Shown here: positions 6,693 to 7,229 of the stretch, piece after piece
Layout of the letters: each line of letters begins with the position of its first letter
Position numbering within the stretch: position 1 is the stretch's first letter
NCBI GenBank assembly: GCA_023228945.1
Contig: JALOAI010000062.1
Coordinates: 1-7,229 of the forward strand
Length of the DNA: 7,229 nt
Direction of reading: 5' to 3'
DNA from: Pigmentiphaga sp.
GTDB taxonomy: Bacteria > Pseudomonadota > Gammaproteobacteria > Burkholderiales > Burkholderiaceae_B
The notes under the pieces: model-generated
Told to the model about the DNA's origin: nothing
The model's input: the letters and a program-made list of their open reading frames with translations, nothing else
The model's database searches: none
Position numbers and translations under genes: made by a program

Positions 6693-6933
6693 ATTCCCTG
6701 CCACCGATAACGCTTCCTAATCGCCATCACAGATAAATGCCAACTACGAGCGAGAGCGCACGCCCTATCGAAGGTGCCGTCCCGAAAAATCGCGTCCCTC
6801 AAACTTCCCATAAACCACGCCCCGCGGGACCGGGATCGCATCGACGTCGCCCTCGATCAGGACAATACCAACTTGTAGTGCGGACTCTCCCGTATAGCTC
6901 CAGTGTCATCTCAACCGCGGGGTTCACCAGATA

Positions 6934-6960
6934 GAGGGTCGGCAGGGATTCGTGTAAAAA
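6934..6960. mobile_element. Possible solitary terminal repeat of an IS256-family element
   Basis: The plus strand from GAGGGTCGGCAGG through GATTCGTGTAAAAA resembles the ends of IS256-family insertion sequences, which often carry TGTGTAAAA-like sequence about 15-25 bases inside the tip. The interior would lie to the right, where the MerR-type gene ends only 16 bp beyond, so no transposase is present. No matching partner repeat was seen in the window. This is weak, recall-based evidence. Confidence 0.2.
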
Positions 6961-6975
6961 CGGGCCGAAAGTGAC

Positions 6976-7229
6976 CTAACTGCCTGTCGCAGCTGGCTTT
7001 CTTGGCCGCTCCAGAAAATCGAGGGTTGGGCAGTACTCTCCCGCCGGCACTTGGGCGCACCGCGCTACTTTCTGTTCGAGATCCCTCTCCAGCTGTCGCA
7101 GTTCGCGGATTCGTAGACGGACATCGACGAGCTTTCGCTCGGTCAGCTGACGGGTCTGCTCGCAAGAACGTTCGCCTGTGATCTCTAGCAGGCCAGCGAT
7201 CTCGTCGAGGCTGAATCCCATCATCTGAG
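6976..7229 (-). CDS. MerR-family heavy-metal-responsive regulator, C-terminal part
   Basis: This is the last 83 codons of a MerR-family transcriptional activator; the DNA-binding N-terminus lies beyond the right edge. The visible part opens with QMMGFSLDEIAGLLEI, the conserved end of the MerR DNA-binding domain, followed by the long dimerisation helix (TERKLVDVRLRIRELRQLER) and the metal-binding loop. Counting from the first Met at 7224, cysteines fall at 21, 56 and 65. The 35- and 9-residue spacings match C82, C117 and C126, which bind Hg(II) in MerR. Zinc, cadmium and lead sensors (ZntR, CadR, PbrR) use similar sets, but the ZntR Cys-Cys pair and a His-rich tail are absent. The sequence after the third Cys (PTLDFLERP) also resembles CueR-group proteins; a Cys rather than Ser at the first position argues against a Cu(I) sensor. 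It reads toward the czc genes but lies 716 bp from the first one. Target and metal are uncertain. Confidence 0.9.
   Translation of the reverse strand, partial: QMMGFSLDEIAGLLEITGERSCEQTRQLTERKLVDVRLRIRELRQLERDLEQKVARCAQVPAGEYCPTLDFLERPRKPAATGS

Larger units (their letters stand above)
6627..6975. other. Intergenic stretch of debris without an intact gene
   Basis: This 349-bp stretch separates the 40-residue ORF from the MerR-type gene and looks less GC-rich than the flanks. It holds a degenerate inverted repeat (6669-6692) and a possible insertion-sequence end (6934-6960). On the minus strand, 6866-6765 reads IVLIEGDVDAIPVPRGVV and continues with YGKFEGRDFSGRHLR to a TAG. This segment has protein-like composition but no usual start codon in its frame. 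The neighbouring frame after the MerR stop is open from 6975 to 6799, with a GTG at 6927 and no ribosome site. I see no complete gene, tRNA or clear terminator here. Confidence 0.5.

Noticed and set aside
6593..6841. 82-codon minus-strand ORF containing D-P-K-R-T
   Set aside because: The D-P-K-R-T segment is the usual spurious translation of a dispersed repeat, the start is GTG without a ribosome site, and no family is recognisable.
6950..6978. Intrinsic terminator after the MerR-type gene (five T on the minus strand after CGGCCCG)
   Set aside because: No complementary arm forms a hairpin directly before the T run.
6911..7165. 84-codon minus-strand ORF overlapping the MerR-type gene
   Set aside because: It lies in a different frame from the clear MerR C-terminus and has low-complexity Arg/Ser/Ala/Pro composition.
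1..7229. CRISPR array, tRNA, rRNA or defence system
   Set aside because: No regularly spaced direct repeats, no cloverleaf-like sequence and no nuclease, helicase or toxin domains were seen in any convincing reading frame.

Overview
The window is an efflux locus for divalent heavy metals from a GC-rich Gram-negative proteobacterium. The Gram-negative assignment follows from a complete tripartite system: an outer-membrane factor, a lipoprotein periplasmic adaptor and an inner-membrane RND pump. The protein style, the very high third-position GC and the gene order suggest a gammaproteobacterium of the Xanthomonadaceae/Lysobacteraceae type. That placement is inference; nothing here fixes the genus.

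All convincing genes but one small ORF lie on the minus strand, so the locus reads right to left. From the right edge: (i) the C-terminal half of a MerR-family metal sensor (6976-7229, start outside the window) with three cysteines spaced as in mercury-sensing MerR; (ii) about 700 bp of disturbed sequence (6260-6975), holding a frameshifted SEC-C zinc-motif remnant, a 40-residue plus-strand ORF with a signal peptide, a degenerate inverted repeat of a type that recurs in many proteobacterial genomes, and a possible insertion-sequence end; (iii) a small exported His/Asp-rich CzcI-like protein (5867-6259); (iv) czcC, czcB and czcA (5810 down to 363), each overlapping the next; (v) the N-terminal 120 residues of a CzcD-like cation diffusion facilitator (361 to 1, running off the left edge), which starts one base after the czcA stop.

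The genes form one pathway. The CDF protein would move Zn(II)/Cd(II)/Co(II)-type ions from cytoplasm to periplasm. CzcA, driven by protons, would take ions from the periplasm or cytoplasm, with CzcB as metal-binding adaptor and CzcC as the outer-membrane duct. The CzcI-like protein is probably a periplasmic metal-binding accessory or modulator. The overlaps (ATGA between czcC and czcB, 11 nt between czcB and czcA, a 1-nt gap between czcA and the CDF gene) indicate a translationally coupled operon. A candidate promoter lies directly before the CzcI-like gene. The MerR-type gene points the same way but is separated by the disturbed region, so its control of this operon is unproven, and I found no clear MerR-type operator dyad.

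I do not see a new biological system. The core is a recognisable HME-RND operon. The points worth a second look are the short adaptor that seems to lack the helical hairpin, the apparently leaderless CzcI-like gene, and the debris between the regulator and the operon.
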